Counted from the stretch's first letter, positions 25,167 to 35,520 are shown. The stretch: DNA of 44,583 nt from Candidatus Mediterraneibacter faecipullorum (GCA_019119675.1 DWWO01000077.1:1-44583); one strand, 5' to 3'. The notes: generated by a model not told the origin, from the letters alone. Program-made: numbers and translations.

Positions 25167-26393
25167 CTACTGGTCTGCACCGGAAGCAGCCTTTCCTGCC
25201 ACGTATCCGCTTGCCCAGGCAAATGTCAGATTATACCCGCCGCACATGCCGTCCACGTCCAGAATCTCTCCTGCGAAATAAACTCCCGGCACGTAGACGG
25301 ACTCCAATGTCTCGGGATCAACTTCTCTCGTGTCTACTCCGCCGCAGCACACCTGTGCTTTGTCATAGGGATTCGTCTCTCTGACACGGACGCGAAACTC
25401 CTTGATCAGATCCGTAAGACGGGCAATCTCATCTTCGGTAAGTTCTCCTGCTTTTCTCTGACGGGGAATCTCAGACAACCGGATCCACAGATCACATAAT
25501 TTCTTATGAAAAAGTCCGATCAGAAACATTTCAGCGCTTTTATCCGGCCGTGTCTTTGCCCGCGCTCTCAGAAATGCGTTTGTCTGTTCTTTTGTAAAAT
25601 CCGGCATAAAATCCAGCACGGCGTCCATCTCTTTTTTCTCATAGAGCAACTTTGAAGCGTATCGGCTCACCTGGAAAACCGGGATTCCGGATATACCGTA
25701 ATCTGTCAGCTGGATCTCGCCTGTATCTTTTGCAATACATTCGCCGCCCGACCATATGGAAACCGAACCGTTTGCCCGCACCCCGGCTATACTCTTAAAA
25801 AACTTTTCTTCGCATTTAAGTGCCGTTAGTGCCGGAAGTACCGGAAGGATCCTGTGCCCCAGCTTCTTTGCCAGATCGTATCCCGAGCCGTCGGATCCCG
25901 TAGTCGGTGCGGCTTTGGATCCGGCACAGAGGATCACGCGGTCAGCCCGCACTGGCCCCTGATCTGTCAGAACGGTAAATCCTTTTTTCCCTGGCCGGAT
26001 CTCCCGACATTCAACGCCTGTCCGGATCTCCACCTTAAGCCTGTCAAGTTCCATGCGGAAAGCATCCAGCACTGCGGAAGCCTGATCTGAATTCGGATAG
26101 ATATAGCCGTTCCTGTTCTTTGAATATACGCCCAGCTGAAGGAAGAACGAGATCACAGCCTGCGCGTTAAACCTCTCTACGACCTCCCATGGAAACATCG
26201 GATCTTCTGAATGATAACAGATCGGTTCCTGATGGATATTTGTGAAGTTACACCTTCCGTTTCCTGTTGAAAGGATCTTCTTTCCTATTCTGTCTTTGTG
26301 CTCCAGAAGGATCACGCGGGCTCCTTCAGAAGCCGCTGTCACGGCCGCCATCATACCGGAGGCGCCGCCGCCGATCACTGCAACTGTTCTCAT
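25167..26393 (-). CDS. HI0933/BaiN-family FAD-dependent oxidoreductase
   Basis: A 408-residue flavoprotein of the HI0933-like family (COG2081). It has the N-terminal FAD loop GGGASGMMAAVTAA (8-21), STGNGRCNFTN (near 46-56), CAGSKAAPTTGSDGSGYDLA (mid) and the C-terminal VYFAGEILDVDGMCGGYNLTFAWASG (split), which closes the FAD site. Family members include BaiN of bile-acid 7-dehydroxylation, but most have unknown substrates. No bai genes are nearby, so no such role is claimed. AAAAGGAG precedes the ATG. Confidence 0.9.
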   Translation of the reverse strand: MRTVAVIGGGASGMMAAVTAASEGARVILLEHKDRIGKKILSTGNGRCNFTNIHQEPICYHSEDPMFPWEVVERFNAQAVISFFLQLGVYSKNRNGYIYPNSDQASAVLDAFRMELDRLKVEIRTGVECREIRPGKKGFTVLTDQGPVRADRVILCAGSKAAPTTGSDGSGYDLAKKLGHRILPVLPALTALKCEEKFFKSIAGVRANGSVSIWSGGECIAKDTGEIQLTDYGISGIPVFQVSRYASKLLYEKKEMDAVLDFMPDFTKEQTNAFLRARAKTRPDKSAEMFLIGLFHKKLCDLWIRLSEIPRQRKAGELTEDEIARLTDLIKEFRVRVRETNPYDKAQVCCGGVDTREVDPETLESVYVPGVYFAGEILDVDGMCGGYNLTFAWASGYVAGKAASGADQ

Positions 26394-26444
26394 GTCTGTC
26401 TCCTTTTCATTTCTGTATCTGTGGCTGGTCTTTTGTCTTTTCTA

Positions 26445-27755
26445 TTAGATCTGACTGCGGACTTTTGCAATATCGATCACGCCCTCATCGATCATACTCT
26501 GGAGGGATTTCAGAATACCGAGTTTTGCATGATTCCACGTCAGTCCTCCCTGGAAATATACTGCATACGGCGGTTTGATCGGTCCATCCGCCGAAAGCTC
26601 GATAGAGGATCCCTGCACGAACGCACCGGCAGCCATGATCACATCACTGTCATATCCGGGCATCGCCCACGGCTCCGGTGTCACGTAGCTGTCTACCGGC
26701 GCCGCCGCCTGTATTCCTTTGCAGAACGCAATGACTCCCTCTGCACTTCCAAGGGTCACAGCCTGGATAATATCATGACGGGATTCCCTGCCATCCGGGA
26801 CAACAGGATAGCCCAGATTCTCATAAATATTCGCTGCGAACACGGCACCTTTCAGAGCACCGCACACTACAGTAGGCGCTAAGAAGAATCCCTGATAAAA
26901 AGACTGCATCACTCCGAGAGATGCCCCCACCTCTTTGCCAAGTCCCGGAGAAGTCAGTCGATAAGCACAGTTCTCGATCAAATCTTCTCTTCCCGCAATA
27001 TAACCGCCGATCGGTGCAAGTCCGCCTCCCGGATTCTTGATCAAAGAACCGACGATCATATCCGCGCCCACATCACTTGGCTCAATGCGCTCCACAAATT
27101 CTCCGTAGCAGTTATCTACCATGCAGATCACATCCGGTCTTCTCTCCTTAATAAACGCGATCAGCTCGCCGATCTTTTCTACAGAGTAACTTGGCCGGGT
27201 CTGATATCCCTTGGAGCGCTGGATCGTCACCAATTTTGTCCGCTCGCTTAATGCTGCCTCAATGGCCGGATAATCAAAATATCCATCTTCCAGAAGCTCT
27301 ACCTGACGGTAAGTAACTCCGTATTCTGCCAGAGAACCGTTGGACGGCCGGATACCGATCACCTCTTCCAGCGTATCATATGGCTTTCCCACAGGAGAGA
27401 GAAGTTCATCTCCCGGACGCAGGTTTGCCGCAAGGGCAATCGACAGTGCATGAGTTCCGCATGTGATCTGAGGGCGCACCAGTGCCGCCTCCGTATGAAA
27501 TGTCGATGCATACACAGCTTCCAGTGTATCTCTGCCCATATCATTGTAGCCATATCCACTGACATAGTTAAAGCAGCCCTCGCTGACACGGTTCTCCTGC
27601 ATAGCCTTTATCACTTTCATCTGATTATACTCTGCCGTCTCGTCAAACTCCTGAAAGCGCTTCTTCAGGCTCTCCTCAATCTTTTGGCCGTATGCCCAGA
27701 CATCGGCGGATATGCCAAGCTGTTCATATATATATCGTGATTCTGTATTTTCCAT
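26445..27755 (-). CDS. YnbB-type PLP enzyme (methionine gamma-lyase family, aluminium-resistance protein)
   Basis: A 436-residue fold-type I PLP enzyme of the YnbB/Alr family, often annotated as a methionine gamma-lyase-like protein or aluminium-resistance protein. The PLP lysine is likely in TIQRSKGYQTRPS, with CMVDNCYGEFVE (Asp that pairs with the pyridine nitrogen) upstream. GSLIKNPGGGLAPIGGY is a conserved glycine-rich stretch. The physiological reaction is unsettled. It sits directly downstream of miaA (24 bases), a conserved arrangement. Confidence 0.85.
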   Translation of the reverse strand: MENTESRYIYEQLGISADVWAYGQKIEESLKKRFQEFDETAEYNQMKVIKAMQENRVSEGCFNYVSGYGYNDMGRDTLEAVYASTFHTEAALVRPQITCGTHALSIALAANLRPGDELLSPVGKPYDTLEEVIGIRPSNGSLAEYGVTYRQVELLEDGYFDYPAIEAALSERTKLVTIQRSKGYQTRPSYSVEKIGELIAFIKERRPDVICMVDNCYGEFVERIEPSDVGADMIVGSLIKNPGGGLAPIGGYIAGREDLIENCAYRLTSPGLGKEVGASLGVMQSFYQGFFLAPTVVCGALKGAVFAANIYENLGYPVVPDGRESRHDIIQAVTLGSAEGVIAFCKGIQAAAPVDSYVTPEPWAMPGYDSDVIMAAGAFVQGSSIELSADGPIKPPYAVYFQGGLTWNHAKLGILKSLQSMIDEGVIDIAKVRSQI

Positions 27756-27779
27756 CTGTCTCTTCCTCTATATCTATAT

Positions 27780-28730
27780 CTATATAATTTTTTTCTCTCT
27801 TAAATATCCCAGCATATAGTCCGCAAGATTCTCCTCTTCCTGCCCGATGACGGACTTATCCGCCCAGATCACATCCCGCTCACGCTTAAACCAGGTAAGC
27901 TGACGTTTTGCAAAATGTCGGGTATCCCGCTTGATAATGCGGACTGCCTCATCCAGAGGATATTCACCCTCCAGATATGCATAGAGTTCCTTGTAGCCAA
28001 GTCCCTGCATTGCCGTGGAGTCTTTCCGGACGCCCCGCTCTTTCAGATAACGCACTTCATCGAGAAGCCCCTGCTCCATCATCAGATCCACCCGCCGGTC
28101 GATCCGCTCATAGAGCCGGCCGCGTTCATCTGTCAGCACAAAATAGGCATAATTATATGGTGACATTTTCTGCCGCTGCGTCTCGTTATGTTCGGAAATC
28201 TTCTTCCCGGTCTGATGATAAAACTCAAGCGCGCGGACGATCCGTTTGATATTACGCGGATGAATTTTCTGCGCGGCTTTGAGGTCTACTGCCTTTAACA
28301 TTTCATAAAGCTCAGAAGTCCCCTCTTCATCGGACGCTTTCTGCTCCAACTGTCTTCTGTACGACTCGTCTCCGTCATTTTCTGTAAAATCAATATCATA
28401 GAGAAGTGCCTGGATATAGAAGCCGGTTCCTCCGACCACAAGCGGGATTTTTCCCTTTTCCCATATCCTTTCTGCCGCTTCCTTTGCCATCTGCTGAAAA
28501 CGCACTACATTAAACTCTTCCTCGGGCTCCAGCACATCTACAAGATAATGAGGCACGCCCTCCATTTCTTCTTTCGTGATCTTTGCAGACCCGATATCCA
28601 TATGGCGGTATACCTGCATAGAGTCTGCGGATATGATCTCTCCTCCGGTCTCTTTCGCCAGACGGATCGAAAGCGAAGTCTTTCCCACTGCTGTAGGTCC
28701 TGCAAGTATGATAAGCGGTTTTCTATCCAT
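27780..28730 (-). CDS. miaA: tRNA dimethylallyltransferase
   Basis: A 316-residue enzyme that adds the dimethylallyl group to N6 of A37 in tRNAs reading UNN codons. The P-loop GPTAVGKTSL spans about 11-20, DSMQVYRHMDIGSAK about 36-50 is the catalytic-Asp region, and GGTGFYIQALLYDIDF lies near 100-115. IKRDTRHFAKRQLTWFKRE is the C-terminal tRNA-binding signature. It follows mutL after 30 bases. The mutS-mutL-miaA order is standard. Confidence 0.97.
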   Translation of the reverse strand: MDRKPLIILAGPTAVGKTSLSIRLAKETGGEIISADSMQVYRHMDIGSAKITKEEMEGVPHYLVDVLEPEEEFNVVRFQQMAKEAAERIWEKGKIPLVVGGTGFYIQALLYDIDFTENDGDESYRRQLEQKASDEEGTSELYEMLKAVDLKAAQKIHPRNIKRIVRALEFYHQTGKKISEHNETQRQKMSPYNYAYFVLTDERGRLYERIDRRVDLMMEQGLLDEVRYLKERGVRKDSTAMQGLGYKELYAYLEGEYPLDEAVRIIKRDTRHFAKRQLTWFKRERDVIWADKSVIGQEEENLADYMLGYLREKKII

Positions 28731-28760
28731 AGCATGATCCTCTCATTTGGAGCTTATTTA

Positions 28761-30836
28761 TTACACAATCCTCTTAAATTTCTTTTCCAGTTCTCTCTTC
28801 GTCATTGCAATGATCGTCGGCCTTCCGTGAGGACAGTGATACGGATTGTCCAGTGTAAGCAGCTCTCCGATCAGTGCATTTACTTCCTGTGCCGAGAGGC
28901 GGTTATTTCCTTTAACAGCAGCTTTACATGACATAGATGCGACCTTCTCGTCGATCAGCTCCGGCGTCATGGAACTGGAAATACCATCTGCAAGATCGTC
29001 GATCATTTCCATCAGAAGTTCTTTTTTCGCGATCCCGAACAGGTTGTCCGGCACAGCCCTGACTGCATACTCCTCGCCCCCAAAAGGTTCGATCTCAAAA
29101 CCGATACGTGCAAAGCGGTCCATGTTCTCTTTCAGAAGTTCCGCCTCCTGCATGGACAGAGAAAGGATGATCGGCGGGCTTAAATACTGGGAGGTAAACT
29201 CCCGGGTCTTCATTCCTTTCAGCGTCCGCTCGTAGAGCACTCTCTCATGTGCCGCATGCTGGTCTATGATATACAGGCTGTCCTGATACTGGACGAGCCA
29301 GTATGTGTCAAATACCTGCCCGATCAATTTATACTCCGCACGGACATCCCGCTTCAGGAAATTTTCCTCAAACAGATCAAGCTGCTGAGGTTTCGGCTGT
29401 ACGGCTTCTTCTGCCGGCTGTGCATTATATACCGCCGCTTCCCGGATGCGGTCTGCCTGTTCCTCCTGGCGGTAGATGCCGCTTTTATCGGACACTTCTG
29501 CCGAGGACGCCCTGTTGTGGTATGCCATGACGCGCTCCCGCATCTTCCGGATGAAGTAATCCTCATCATGGACTTCTTCTTTGCTTTCCTGGGAAGCTGC
29601 ATCCTTTTCTCCGCTCCGGGCAGGTACTCCCGCTGCAGTCTGAACCACCGGAGACTCTGAAGCTTCTGAATTTTCGTGCTTTCCGGCATCCGGCACAGCC
29701 GGCCGGCTCACCGGGCAGGCACCGGCTGTAACATTTCCGGGTGTTCTGGGTTTCAGAAGGAATGGGCTTTCTTTCGCCGTCCGCGCTTCTGCTCCTTCTT
29801 TGGCATCAGATGCCACCGGGTCCGGCACTTCTGCCTGCTGGATCAGTTCCGGCTCCAACAGTCTCCTGTGGACGCCCTCAAATACTGTATTATAGACATC
29901 CTGCTGTCGCTGGAATCTCAGTTCCATCTTCGTTGGATGGACATTGACATCGATCTGCTCACCGTCCACATGGAAATGAAGTACCGCAAACGGGAACTTG
30001 TGCTGCATTGTAAAATCCCGGTATGCATCTTCCAGCGACTTAGAGATCATAGGGCTTTTTACATAACGCCCGTTCACGAAAAAGTTCTCAAAGTTACGGT
30101 TTCCCCTTGTGATCACAGGTTTTCCCAGATATCCCGTGATCCTTAATCCGCCTTTTTCGTAGTCGATATCCAGAAGATTTGCCGCCACGTCGCGTCCGTA
30201 TACGTTATAGATCACATCTTTGAGTTTTCCGCTACCCGAGGTGCGAAGTTTCTCCTGCCCGTTATTCAGGAAAATAAATGCAACCTCCGGATGGGAAAGT
30301 GCCAGATGCATGAGCAGATCCTGCACATGCCCTGCCTCTGTCATGGGAGTTTTCAGAAATTTTCTTCTCGCCGGAACATTGTAAAAAAGCTGCCGTACCA
30401 GAAATGTTGTTCCATCAGGTGCTCCCGTCTCTTCGATGGAGATTTCTTTTCCCCCTTCAATGACATACCGGGTCCCCAGTTCTTCCTCCTCAGTCTTTGT
30501 GATCAGCTCTGTCTGTGTCACTGCAGCAATACTGGAGAGGGCCTCGCCCCTGAATCCCAGGGAACTGATATGGGCAAGATCCTCCACGCTGCTTATTTTG
30601 CTTGTAGAATGGCGCAGAAAAGCACTCCTGACTTCTTCATGCGGGATTCCGCATCCATTATCCATAATGCGGATCAGTGAAATGCCACCGTCTTTGATCT
30701 CTACAGTCACCGATGTTGCTCCTGCATCGATCGCGTTTTCCACCAGTTCCTTTACGATCGATGCAGGCCGCTCGATCACCTCGCCGGCAGCGATCTTATC
30801 GATCGTTACCTGATCCAGTACATGTATGTGGGGCAT
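28761..30836 (-). CDS. mutL: MutL, mismatch-repair endonuclease
   Basis: A 691-residue protein with an N-terminal GHKL ATPase (ELVENAIDAGA, DNGCGI, GFRGEALSSIAAV), a low-complexity Ser/Ala/Glu linker (about 345-470), and a C-terminal dimerisation domain. That domain holds DQHAAHERVLYE, the metal-binding motif of nicking MutL proteins, and CPHGRPT near the end. So MutL itself nicks the daughter strand and no MutH is needed. ATG 30836 is chosen over 30863 because AAAGGAG is 8 bases upstream. The reading frame starts 21 bases after the mutS stop. Confidence 0.96.
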   Translation of the reverse strand: MPHIHVLDQVTIDKIAAGEVIERPASIVKELVENAIDAGATSVTVEIKDGGISLIRIMDNGCGIPHEEVRSAFLRHSTSKISSVEDLAHISSLGFRGEALSSIAAVTQTELITKTEEEELGTRYVIEGGKEISIEETGAPDGTTFLVRQLFYNVPARRKFLKTPMTEAGHVQDLLMHLALSHPEVAFIFLNNGQEKLRTSGSGKLKDVIYNVYGRDVAANLLDIDYEKGGLRITGYLGKPVITRGNRNFENFFVNGRYVKSPMISKSLEDAYRDFTMQHKFPFAVLHFHVDGEQIDVNVHPTKMELRFQRQQDVYNTVFEGVHRRLLEPELIQQAEVPDPVASDAKEGAEARTAKESPFLLKPRTPGNVTAGACPVSRPAVPDAGKHENSEASESPVVQTAAGVPARSGEKDAASQESKEEVHDEDYFIRKMRERVMAYHNRASSAEVSDKSGIYRQEEQADRIREAAVYNAQPAEEAVQPKPQQLDLFEENFLKRDVRAEYKLIGQVFDTYWLVQYQDSLYIIDQHAAHERVLYERTLKGMKTREFTSQYLSPPIILSLSMQEAELLKENMDRFARIGFEIEPFGGEEYAVRAVPDNLFGIAKKELLMEMIDDLADGISSSMTPELIDEKVASMSCKAAVKGNNRLSAQEVNALIGELLTLDNPYHCPHGRPTIIAMTKRELEKKFKRIV

Positions 30837-30856
30837 ATATCTGTCTCCTTTCTGCT

Positions 30857-33508
30857 CTACCACCTGTTCTTCAGCTTATTCTGCAGACGATAAATCGTGT
30901 TGAGCGCATCTATGGGCGTCATATTTCCCACGTCCAGATTTTTCAGTTCTTCGAGGACATCATCGTCTTTCACCGTATCGAACAGCGACATCTGGGCAAT
31001 ATCCACCTCATCGTATTTCTTCACTTTGGGCTTCTTCTTTGATACTTTGTCTTTTGTTGCAATCTCGCTGACCCGTGTAGTGATGTCCTCCTCACTGAGC
31101 TCTTCAACGATCTCTTTCGCACGGTTGATCACGAGATCAGGCACTCCGGCCAGCTTTGCCACCTGGATACCATAGCTCTTATCTGCACCGCCTTTGACGA
31201 TCTTCCGGAGGAAGACAATGTCATCGCCTTTTTCCTTGACAGCGATACAGTAATTGTTTACGTTTTCGATCTTTCCCTCCAGCTCAGTCAGCTCATGATA
31301 ATGGGTGGCAAACAGGGTCTTTGCACCGAGCAGCCGGCTGTCGCTGATATATTCCACTACAGCCCACGCAATCGACAGCCCGTCGAAAGTACTTGTTCCC
31401 CTTCCGATCTCATCCAGGATCAGCAGGCTCTTCGATGTCGCGTTCCGCAGTATGTTCGCCACTTCTGTCATCTCCACCATAAAAGTACTCTGACCGGAAG
31501 CGAGGTCATCGGAAGCACCGACTCTCGTAAATATCCTGTCTGAAATCCCGATATTGGCACTTTTTGCCGGAACAAAGGAGCCCACCTGTGCCATAAGGGC
31601 GATCAGGGCAGTCTGGCGCATGTAAGTAGATTTTCCTGCCATATTCGGTCCCGTAATGATAGAAATCCTGTGCTTCTTGTCATCCAGATATGTATCATTT
31701 GCGATGAACATATCATTTGGGATCATCCGCTCTACTACCGGATGTCTCCCGTCTTTGATATCGATCACGCCTTTTTCATTGATCTTTGGCCGTACGTAGT
31801 TATTCCGCTCGGCTACAAGCGCAAGGGAGGCGAACACATCAAGCGCCGCCACTGCCTTCGCTGTCTGCTGGATCCGCTCCACTTCGGCAGCCACTGTTTC
31901 CCTGACTTCCGTATAGAGCTCATATTCCAGGGCGTAAAGCTTATCTTCCGCTCCCAGGATCATATCCTCCAGTTCCTTTAACTCCGGAGTAATGTAACGC
32001 TCGGCATTGGCAAGAGTCTGCTTACGGGTATAGTATTCCGGCACCAGGTCCTTATAGGAATTGGTGACTTCAAGATAATAACCGAACACCTTGTTGTATT
32101 TGATCCTTAGGTTCTTGATCCCGGTCTTTTCTCTCTCATCATTTTCCAGTTTTGCAAGCCAGTCTTTGCCGTCTGATTTTGCGCGCCGCAGCTTGTCCAC
32201 TTCTTCGTTGTAGCCGTCACGGATGATATTTCCTTCTTTCATGGCGATGGGCGGCTCCTCGCGGATAGCACTGGCGATCAGGGAACACAGATCCTCAAGG
32301 GGATCCAGGTCTTCCGTGATGGATTTCAGCAGCTCGGACTGCATATCCTGCAGGATGTAACGGATCGGCGGCAGCATCTCCAGGGAAGTCCGAAACGCCG
32401 TCAGATCCCGCGGGTTAGCAGAACCGTATGTGATCTTCATGATCAGACGTTCCAGATCGTAGACGGGCGACAGGTACTCCCTCAGCTCTTCTCTGGATAT
32501 CGCCTGGTCTTTCAGTTCCTGCACCGCATCCAGACGCTTCTCGATCTCTTTTTTATCGATCAGGGGCTGTTCCACATATTTCCGGAGCGTTCTTGCTCCC
32601 ATAGCCGTCTTTGTCTTATCCAGCACCCAGAGAAGAGACCCTCTCTTCTGCTTCTCCCGGAGCGTCTCACATAATTCCAGATTTCTCCGGGTAGAGCTGT
32701 CCAGCATCATGTATTTTCCTGACGCATAAGGTGTAATATGGGTCAGGTTGGACAGGTCATTTTTCTGCGTCTCCAAAAGATACTGCAGCAGTGCTCCCGC
32801 ACTGATCACCCCGCAGTCATAATCAGCCAGCCCAAGTCCTGCAAATGAGGATACTTTGAAGTGATCCAGAAGTTTCTGTCTGCACACTGCGTCGTCAAAA
32901 TACCATGCATCCAGCGAATAGATCGTGATCCCCAGCCGGTCTTTCATGCCGTCGAGATCCATGCCGCTCATGTAGAACGCTTCGTTGCAGATGATCTCTG
33001 ACGGAGAAAAACGATAGATCTCATCCATCAGCTTTGCACTGTTCTCAATCTCGGTCACAAAGTAATCCCCGGTGGTAATATCCGCCACTGAGACTCCGTA
33101 CCGGTCCGCAATATAGACAATACACATGATATAATTGTTCTTCGACTCGTCAAGCGCCTGAGTATCAAGATTCGTTCCCGGTGTAACGATACGCACCACT
33201 TCACGCTTTACGATCCCCTTGGCTGTCTTCGGATCTTCTACCTGCTCACAGATTGCTACTTTATACCCTTTGGATACCAGTTTATTGAGATAACTCTCCA
33301 CGGCATGATATGGGACGCCGCACATAGGCGCCCGTTCTTCCTGGCCGCAGTTCTTTCCGGTCAGCGTGATCTCCAGTTCCCGTGACGCAGTCAGCGCGTC
33401 GTCAAAAAACATCTCATAAAAGTCACCTAGCCGGTAGAACAGAATGCAGTCCTGATACTGGGATTTCGTCTCCATATACTGTTTCATCATTGGTGTTAAT
33501 TCAGCCAC
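30857..33508 (-). CDS. mutS: MutS, DNA mismatch sensor ATPase
   Basis: An 883-residue clamp that recognises mismatches. The N-terminal mismatch domain has the Phe-X-Glu motif as FYEMF (DFYEMFFDDAL, near 28-38). The core and lever domains follow. The ATPase has Walker A GPNMAGKST from about 620, DEIGRGTSTFDG (Walker B/signature) and HYHELTELEG. A C-terminal tail extends past 800 with lysine-rich and acidic stretches. The start is GTG 33508 with AAAGGAG 7 bases upstream; an out-of-frame ATG overlaps it. It heads the mutS-mutL-miaA unit. Confidence 0.98.
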   Translation of the reverse strand: MAELTPMMKQYMETKSQYQDCILFYRLGDFYEMFFDDALTASRELEITLTGKNCGQEERAPMCGVPYHAVESYLNKLVSKGYKVAICEQVEDPKTAKGIVKREVVRIVTPGTNLDTQALDESKNNYIMCIVYIADRYGVSVADITTGDYFVTEIENSAKLMDEIYRFSPSEIICNEAFYMSGMDLDGMKDRLGITIYSLDAWYFDDAVCRQKLLDHFKVSSFAGLGLADYDCGVISAGALLQYLLETQKNDLSNLTHITPYASGKYMMLDSSTRRNLELCETLREKQKRGSLLWVLDKTKTAMGARTLRKYVEQPLIDKKEIEKRLDAVQELKDQAISREELREYLSPVYDLERLIMKITYGSANPRDLTAFRTSLEMLPPIRYILQDMQSELLKSITEDLDPLEDLCSLIASAIREEPPIAMKEGNIIRDGYNEEVDKLRRAKSDGKDWLAKLENDEREKTGIKNLRIKYNKVFGYYLEVTNSYKDLVPEYYTRKQTLANAERYITPELKELEDMILGAEDKLYALEYELYTEVRETVAAEVERIQQTAKAVAALDVFASLALVAERNNYVRPKINEKGVIDIKDGRHPVVERMIPNDMFIANDTYLDDKKHRISIITGPNMAGKSTYMRQTALIALMAQVGSFVPAKSANIGISDRIFTRVGASDDLASGQSTFMVEMTEVANILRNATSKSLLILDEIGRGTSTFDGLSIAWAVVEYISDSRLLGAKTLFATHYHELTELEGKIENVNNYCIAVKEKGDDIVFLRKIVKGGADKSYGIQVAKLAGVPDLVINRAKEIVEELSEEDITTRVSEIATKDKVSKKKPKVKKYDEVDIAQMSLFDTVKDDDVLEELKNLDVGNMTPIDALNTIYRLQNKLKNRW

Positions 33509-33578
33509 ATTCGTACTCCTTTACTATATCTGTATCCTGCTTTCCACACAGGTAAACGGACAAATTTTCTGCGGATGT

Positions 33579-33607
33579 ATTATAGCATTTTTGATAATTG
33601 ACTTCAA
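33579..33607 (-). promoter_or_regulatory. Promoter of mutS-mutL-miaA
   Basis: On the minus strand TTGAAG (33602-33607) and TATAAT (33579-33584) are separated by 17 bases, with an extended TGC before the -10. The predicted start is near 33572, giving a leader of about 64 bases. No LexA box is seen. Confidence 0.82.
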
Positions 33608-33626
33608 CTGCCGAAAAAACAGAACG

Positions 33627-34043
33627 TCATAATACATGAAATTCCGGCTTCTTCTCTCCGTAGAGAAAATGGAGCAGATATCCGCTCAGGAGGATTCCCA
33701 CTGCACACAATCCTGAAAATATGATGGTAAAAGGAAGACAGATCTGTCCCATCAGTTGAAAGGGCTGATCCGTATAATCCCACACATTCCAGTGCATGAT
33801 CTTATTTACAAATATTCCTGTGATAAACTCACAGGAAGTCACAAAGACCGCGCACCATATCACCTGTTTCCACAGAGGCGCGCTCCATCCGGTCCATATG
33901 CCCTGCTGGGCAAAAAATACAAGGCAGACACCTCCCAGCAGGAACATGGACCAGTGGGAGAATCCCCGGAATATCATTTCAAAAGAATAATAGAGCGTCC
34001 CGCCCAGAGTTCCCAGAAATAAATATTCACTCAGTCGTTTCAC
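33627..34043 (-). CDS. Putative membrane protein, CmpB/PF06541-like
   Basis: A 138-residue membrane protein with about four helices (7-25, 32-47, 60-80, 100-125). The C-terminal segment MHWNVWDYTDQPFQLMGQICLPF (split) is the hallmark of the family annotated as putative ABC-transporter type IV (PF06541), whose transport role has not been shown. No ABC ATPase lies next to it. It follows rarA by about 100 bases and ends 20 bases before the mutS promoter region. Confidence 0.75.
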   Translation of the reverse strand: MKRLSEYLFLGTLGGTLYYSFEMIFRGFSHWSMFLLGGVCLVFFAQQGIWTGWSAPLWKQVIWCAVFVTSCEFITGIFVNKIMHWNVWDYTDQPFQLMGQICLPFTIIFSGLCAVGILLSGYLLHFLYGEKKPEFHVL

Positions 34044-34142
34044 GATAAGTATCCCTCTCTTAAAAGCACTTATGGATAGTCTGAGCCTTTTCCGGATATT
34101 TTATAAGTAGAAATGACTGGCTTCTTTTGGAAGACTCAAAAA

Positions 34143-35456
34143 TCACTCTTCCCGGAATTTTCTGATTTCTTCCAGGCGTTCGGCAGTTTTCTTCTCTTCG
34201 CCTTCCTGAGTCGGATGATAATACGTCCTTTCTTTCAGGCTGTCTGGCATGCACTGCATATGAGTCAGTTTTTCTTCTGTATCATGAGCATATTCGTAAC
34301 CTTTTCCATATCCTTGCTCTTTCATCAGCCCTGTAACTGCATTCCGGATCTGCATGGGCACCGGCTCCGCCCGCAATGTCTTTACATCCTTTTTTGCGGC
34401 TTCGCAGGCTGTGTAAAGGGCATTGGACTTGGGCGCCATAGACAGGTAGACAACTGCATGAGTGAGGTGCACATCACACTCGGGCATCCCGAGGAAATGG
34501 CATGCCTGATAGGCTGCCACTGCCACCTGAAGCGCATGACTGTCTGCAATCCCCACGTCTTCACTGGCAAAACGGATCAGGCGCCGGGCGATATAGAGTG
34601 GATTTTCTCCTCCTTCCAGCATGCGCATCATCCAGTAGATAGCTGCGTCAGGATCACTGTTTCGCATAGATTTATGAAGAGCAGAGATCAGATTATAATG
34701 TTCCTCTCCTGTTTTATCATACAGAAGAGACTTACGGCTGATGCACTGGGAAAGACCTTCTGTCGTGACCGTGATCCCCTTTGCACTGATCTCACCGTTT
34801 AAGACAGCCATCTCAAGCGTATTGAGCGCAGTCCTTGCATCGCCGTTTGCAAAGGCAGCGATAGCGCGGAGATTCTCCGGGGAAATATCGACGTTCTGAT
34901 TTCCGAAACCATCCGGATTCTTCAGGGCATTTTTCAGAAGTTTTACAAGATCATCTTCCTTCAGCGCTTTCAGCACGAAGACACGGCACCTTGACAGAAG
35001 GGCCGCATTGATCTCAAAAGAGGGATTTTCTGTCGTTGCACCGATCAGTATGATACTGCCCCGCTCTACATATGGAAGAAACGCATCCTGCTGTGCTTTG
35101 TTAAAACGGTGGATCTCGTCCACAAAGAGAACGGTGCGCATTCCTACTCTCCTGCTCATCTCCGCACGGTTCATCACTTCCTTGATCTCCTTGATCCCGC
35201 TGGTAACTGCACTGAAATTAATGAATTCCGACTTCGTCTTTCCTGCTATGATACTGGCCAGAGTCGTCTTTCCCACGCCCGGAGGTCCCCAGAAGATCAT
35301 GGATGAGATCTGGTCCCTCTCGATCAGCTGCCGCAGGATCTTCCCCTTTCCCACAAGATGCTCCTGCCCTGCGAAATCATCCAGCGAATCCGGACGCAGC
35401 CTGCTGGCAAGCGGAGTCATCGCTCTGTTATTTCCGAATAATGACATCTGTTCCAT
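34143..35456 (-). CDS. rarA: Replication-associated recombination protein A
   Basis: A 437-residue AAA+ ATPase related to clamp loaders (RarA/MgsA of DNA replication; not methylglyoxal synthase). Walker A GPPGVGKTTLA lies near 58-68, Walker B VDEIHRFNKAQQD near 110-122, and sensor-1 GATTENPSFEIN follows. The C-terminal part has the tetramerisation region with YPxx-like HHLGM-type segments (ACHFLGMPECDVHL). The N-terminus MEQMSLFGNN carries a Q-[ML]-SLF type clamp-binding motif (QMSLFG, 3-8). It acts at stalled forks. The start is ATG 35456 with GAGGAA upstream. Confidence 0.96.
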   Translation of the reverse strand: MEQMSLFGNNRAMTPLASRLRPDSLDDFAGQEHLVGKGKILRQLIERDQISSMIFWGPPGVGKTTLASIIAGKTKSEFINFSAVTSGIKEIKEVMNRAEMSRRVGMRTVLFVDEIHRFNKAQQDAFLPYVERGSIILIGATTENPSFEINAALLSRCRVFVLKALKEDDLVKLLKNALKNPDGFGNQNVDISPENLRAIAAFANGDARTALNTLEMAVLNGEISAKGITVTTEGLSQCISRKSLLYDKTGEEHYNLISALHKSMRNSDPDAAIYWMMRMLEGGENPLYIARRLIRFASEDVGIADSHALQVAVAAYQACHFLGMPECDVHLTHAVVYLSMAPKSNALYTACEAAKKDVKTLRAEPVPMQIRNAVTGLMKEQGYGKGYEYAHDTEEKLTHMQCMPDSLKERTYYHPTQEGEEKKTAERLEEIRKFREE

Positions 35457-35520
35457 ACCGGTTCCTCACTTTACACGAATACAAGCAGATCAATGCGGCA
35501 GACCTGCTGTTCCCGAAAGT

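Noticed and set aside
33509-34142. Riboswitches or small RNAs around the PF06541-like gene and mutS leader
   Set aside because: No known aptamer pattern, strong hairpin or conserved motif was visible in these short gaps.
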